The position numbers and the translations under genes are program-made. The notes beneath the pieces were generated by a model. It worked only from the letters and a program-made list of their open reading frames with translations. It ran no database searches and was not told the origin of the DNA. From Spirochaetota bacterium (GTDB lineage Bacteria; Spirochaetota; Brevinematia; DTOW01), in NCBI GenBank assembly GCA_028276145.1, contig JAPYWX010000067.1, forward strand, positions 1 through 7,806: a stretch of DNA of 7,806 nucleotides, in the 5' to 3' direction. This document shows, piece after piece, positions 5,899-7,806 of this stretch. Position 1 is the first letter of the stretch. Every line of letters starts with the position of its first letter.

Positions 5899-6903
5899 GT
5901 GCTTTTTAGGTATTTCCGTTTTATAAAGGCAAAAATAATAATTTTTGTTTTTTTTGTTTTGTCATTTGTGGCTTATTCTGCTCAGGACTTTATAACTTAC
6001 CAAGTTAGTAAAGGTGATACATTTTACAGTTTATCCAAGAGGTTCAATGTTGAGATTTGGGAGATACAGAAAATTAATGGGATTACTGAGCTAAAGGCTG
6101 GGCAGGTTATCAAGATACCGAATAGAACTCTTGTTAAGTACAAAGTTAAGAAAGGTGATACACTGTTTAGTTTGGCTAAGAAGTATAATTCTACTATTGA
6201 AGAAATTCTTTCTTTGAATAATATTTCTGACTTTAACATAAAGGATGGGCAAATAATCAGGATTCCTGTTAAAAAGTCAGATTTCGGTACTGATAAGGCA
6301 CTTGATACGAAAAAGAAATATAGTAGAAAAGTTTATGTTGTCAAGAGAGGAGATACGCTTTATAGTATTGCTCGTAAGCTTGATGTTTCTGTTGAGCACC
6401 TGGCAAAAATTAACGGTTTGAGTAAAAACTCGTTGTTAAGGGAGGGAATGATTATTTTGGTCGATTATAACAATGGTGTTGTTGCTAAGAATACTACTAA
6501 GAATAATACTAGTAGTGAGAATGTAAAGAAGGTTGCTTTTATACCTAGTTTTTCTCTGCCTTTTAGTAGTGTTGTTTCTGTTGAAAATAAATACGATAGG
6601 TTTATTGATGTATATTTAAGTAAGCCTGAGTTTGTGAATTCTCTGTATGATGGTGTTGTGATATTTGTTGGAACCTTTGGGGTTTTTGGTAGGACTGTGA
6701 TTGTTAAGCATGGTGATGGTTTTTATGGGGTTTATGGGTTGCTTAGGGATGTTTATGTAGAAAATGGCCAGAAAGTTGCAAAGGGGCAAAGGATAGGTAG
6801 TCCTGTTTTTGATGACGATGGTAAGTTCTTTAGATGTAAGTTGTCTTTCATAGTTGGTGATAAGATGGTTGTACCGAATGACAAAAAGTTAGTTAAACTG
6901 TAA
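5899..6903 (+). CDS. Secreted protein with three LysM domains and degenerate LytM (M23) domain
   Basis: Probably a peptidoglycan-binding envelope protein of the NlpD/EnvC kind. Residues 1-28 form a signal peptide: basic RYFRFIKAK, hydrophobic IIIFVFFVLSFVAY, likely cleavage near YSA/QD. Three LysM modules follow at about 33-75, 80-123 and 145-188, each with xVxKGDT or VKRGDT and an IN or LNN centre. A Thr/Asn/Lys-rich linker (about 190-213) precedes an M23-like fold at about 220-328 with DGVVIFVG, VIVKHGDG and GQKVAKGQRIG. The zinc site is mostly gone: the HxxxD His is absent and the terminal HxH reads KLS (314-316), leaving only His271. It is therefore probably not a peptidase and may activate an amidase, as EnvC and NlpD do. 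The start is the GTG at 5899: a stop lies in frame at 5866-5868 with no ATG between, and no Shine-Dalgarno is seen. Likely co-transcribed with the ATPase. Confidence 0.88.
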   Translation: MLFRYFRFIKAKIIIFVFFVLSFVAYSAQDFITYQVSKGDTFYSLSKRFNVEIWEIQKINGITELKAGQVIKIPNRTLVKYKVKKGDTLFSLAKKYNSTIEEILSLNNISDFNIKDGQIIRIPVKKSDFGTDKALDTKKKYSRKVYVVKRGDTLYSIARKLDVSVEHLAKINGLSKNSLLREGMIILVDYNNGVVAKNTTKNNTSSENVKKVAFIPSFSLPFSSVVSVENKYDRFIDVYLSKPEFVNSLYDGVVIFVGTFGVFGRTVIVKHGDGFYGVYGLLRDVYVENGQKVAKGQRIGSPVFDDDGKFFRCKLSFIVGDKMVVPNDKKLVKL

Positions 6904-6936
6904 TTTCAATCTGATTCTATCCGAAATTAAGAAACT

Positions 6937-6940
6937 GAGG
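6937..6940 (+). promoter_or_regulatory. Ribosome binding site of the ATPase gene
   Basis: GAGG lies 7 nt before the ATG at 6948, the one clear Shine-Dalgarno sequence at good spacing in this window. It supports this ATG as the start and suggests translation within a transcript coming from the LysM gene 44 bp upstream, since that short gap shows no hairpin or promoter. Confidence 0.65.
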
Positions 6941-6947
6941 TTTTGGG

Positions 6948-7806
6948 ATGCCTGGTTTTGATTATTTCACTATTTCTAGACTTAGAGGGCAAGAACTTTT
7001 TGATTATGTTTCTGGATTAAAGAAGAAGGGCTTAGAGGCAAAGTTAAAGAAAGGATTTTTTAGAAGAATGCTTAGGTACCTTGATGCGTTTTTTGCTCTG
7101 TTGCTTTCTGTTTTGGCTATAGGGGGTGTTTCTTTTTATTTCGGTGACTATGTTTTAGGTTTGTTTTTTGTTGTATTTTTTTGTTTTTCATTAGTTTTTT
7201 ACATATTTATTTTAAAAAAATTGTTTCGTTTTAGGAGTTCATTTTCTAATTTGACTGAGCCTGTTTTTAAGGTTATCAAAGATGGGAAAATTTTGTTTGT
7301 TCCTAGGAGTAAAATTTCTGTAGGAGATATCATTTTGATTGAAGAGGGGATGAAGGTACCTTTTGATGTTAGGCTTTTAGAATCAAGAAATCTTGTTGTT
7401 GATGAAACTCTTGTTTTTGGTGAGGGTGAGAAGGTTAATAAGCATGCTGGCACTTTATCCGGTAAAGAATTTAAGCTTTATGAATTGGGAAATATAGTTT
7501 TCAAAAACTCTGTTGTTGTTAGGGGAAGTGGTAAAGGAATTGTTTTTAATGTTCCTAGAGAAACTGAGGGATTAAGTAGAGTTGAGGGGATTCTTTTAAG
7601 AGGGAAAAAGAAGATTCTTTATATTCTTATTTGGCTTTTCTTTTCACTCATTTTTTCTTTAATTGCTTTCTTAATTTCTAAGAAAATTGTCTTAGCTTTG
7701 GGAGTGTTTTTCGTTTCTTTGATTTTATCATCACCTTCGGTGATGGGGAAATTGGTGTTATTAAAAACTTTTGAATTTATGAATTATTTGGTTAGCAAAG
7801 GGGTTA
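6948..7806 (+). CDS. Divergent P-type ATPase, N-terminal part, cut by window edge
   Basis: The frame stays open for 286 codons to the window end. The layout is that of a P-type ATPase: a basic N-terminus, two membrane helices (about 46-92), an actuator-type domain (about 105-205), then two more helices (about 223-270). In the actuator domain, VIKDGKILFVPRSKISVGD matches the family's V(R/K)DG...VPGD stretch, followed by VPFDVRLLES and VDETLVFGEGEKVNK. The last matches VDES-TGES-PV-K, but T and S are replaced, giving FGEG. GNIVFKNSVVVRGSGKG resembles the usual N-x-V-F-x-GT region. In the fourth helix the PEGL or CPC ion-site motif reads PSVM. The DKTG phosphorylation site would lie beyond the window. 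No N-terminal metal-binding domain is present. Substrate unknown. It may be a distant active subfamily or a pseudo-enzyme. Probably in one operon with the LysM gene. Confidence 0.75.
   Translation, partial: MPGFDYFTISRLRGQELFDYVSGLKKKGLEAKLKKGFFRRMLRYLDAFFALLLSVLAIGGVSFYFGDYVLGLFFVVFFCFSLVFYIFILKKLFRFRSSFSNLTEPVFKVIKDGKILFVPRSKISVGDIILIEEGMKVPFDVRLLESRNLVVDETLVFGEGEKVNKHAGTLSGKEFKLYELGNIVFKNSVVVRGSGKGIVFNVPRETEGLSRVEGILLRGKKKILYILIWLFFSLIFSLIAFLISKKIVLALGVFFVSLILSSPSVMGKLVLLKTFEFMNYLVSKGV

Noticed and set aside
5860..5928. Direct repeat GTTTTATAAAG (5860-5870 and 5918-5928) as an insertion footprint
   Set aside because: Only 11 AT-rich bases, one copy inside the signal-peptide coding region, with no inverted ends or transposase between.

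Overview
The window is AT-rich bacterial chromosome. Arginine is written mostly with AGA/AGG and ATA is common for isoleucine. It carries six protein genes, two of them cut by the window edges, all from housekeeping or envelope families. A formyltransferase for initiator tRNA places it in Bacteria. I cannot assign a phylum; the fused MsrA-MsrB enzyme and the codon bias would fit a spirochaete or another AT-rich anaerobe, but this is weak evidence. I see no tRNA, rRNA, CRISPR array, insertion sequence or phage gene.

Layout. Positions 1-873 hold fmt (methionyl-tRNA formyltransferase) on the minus strand, with its C-terminal end outside the window. A 191-bp divergent intergenic region leads to guaA (GMP synthase, 1065-2597, plus). 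guaA converges on a lactate-permease-family transporter (2732-4216, minus), and two hairpins lie in the gap. A 459-bp gene-free region (4217-4675), packed with hairpins and GTGCT/AGCAC repeats, precedes a fused methionine sulfoxide reductase msrAB (4676-5674, plus). A second repeat-rich gap (5675-5898) precedes a secreted protein with three LysM domains and a degenerate LytM/M23 domain (5899-6903). After 44 bp and a good ribosome binding site comes the first part of a divergent P-type ATPase (6948 to the window end).

How the genes relate. fmt serves translation initiation, guaA purine synthesis, the permease carboxylate transport, and msrAB repair of oxidised protein. Only the LysM/LytM gene and the ATPase look like an operon. 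The other genes are separated by promoter- or terminator-type gaps.

What stands out. (1) The non-coding DNA is modular. Hairpins with 3-nt loops and stems usually ending GC/GC occur in three of the five gaps. A second family, built on GTGCTAYTAAGYAC and an adjoining ATTACTTTYAGTAGTCYCAC element, flanks msrAB on both sides and includes a 3 x 17-bp tandem array. (2) The ATPase fragment has a P-type actuator domain and membrane layout, but FGEG stands in place of TGES and the M4 PEGL-type motif is missing. (3) The LytM domain has lost its zinc ligands except one His. (4) Fmt has Gly where the catalytic Asn is expected. The repeats and the ATPase are the best candidates for something undescribed; I do not see a clear new multi-gene system.
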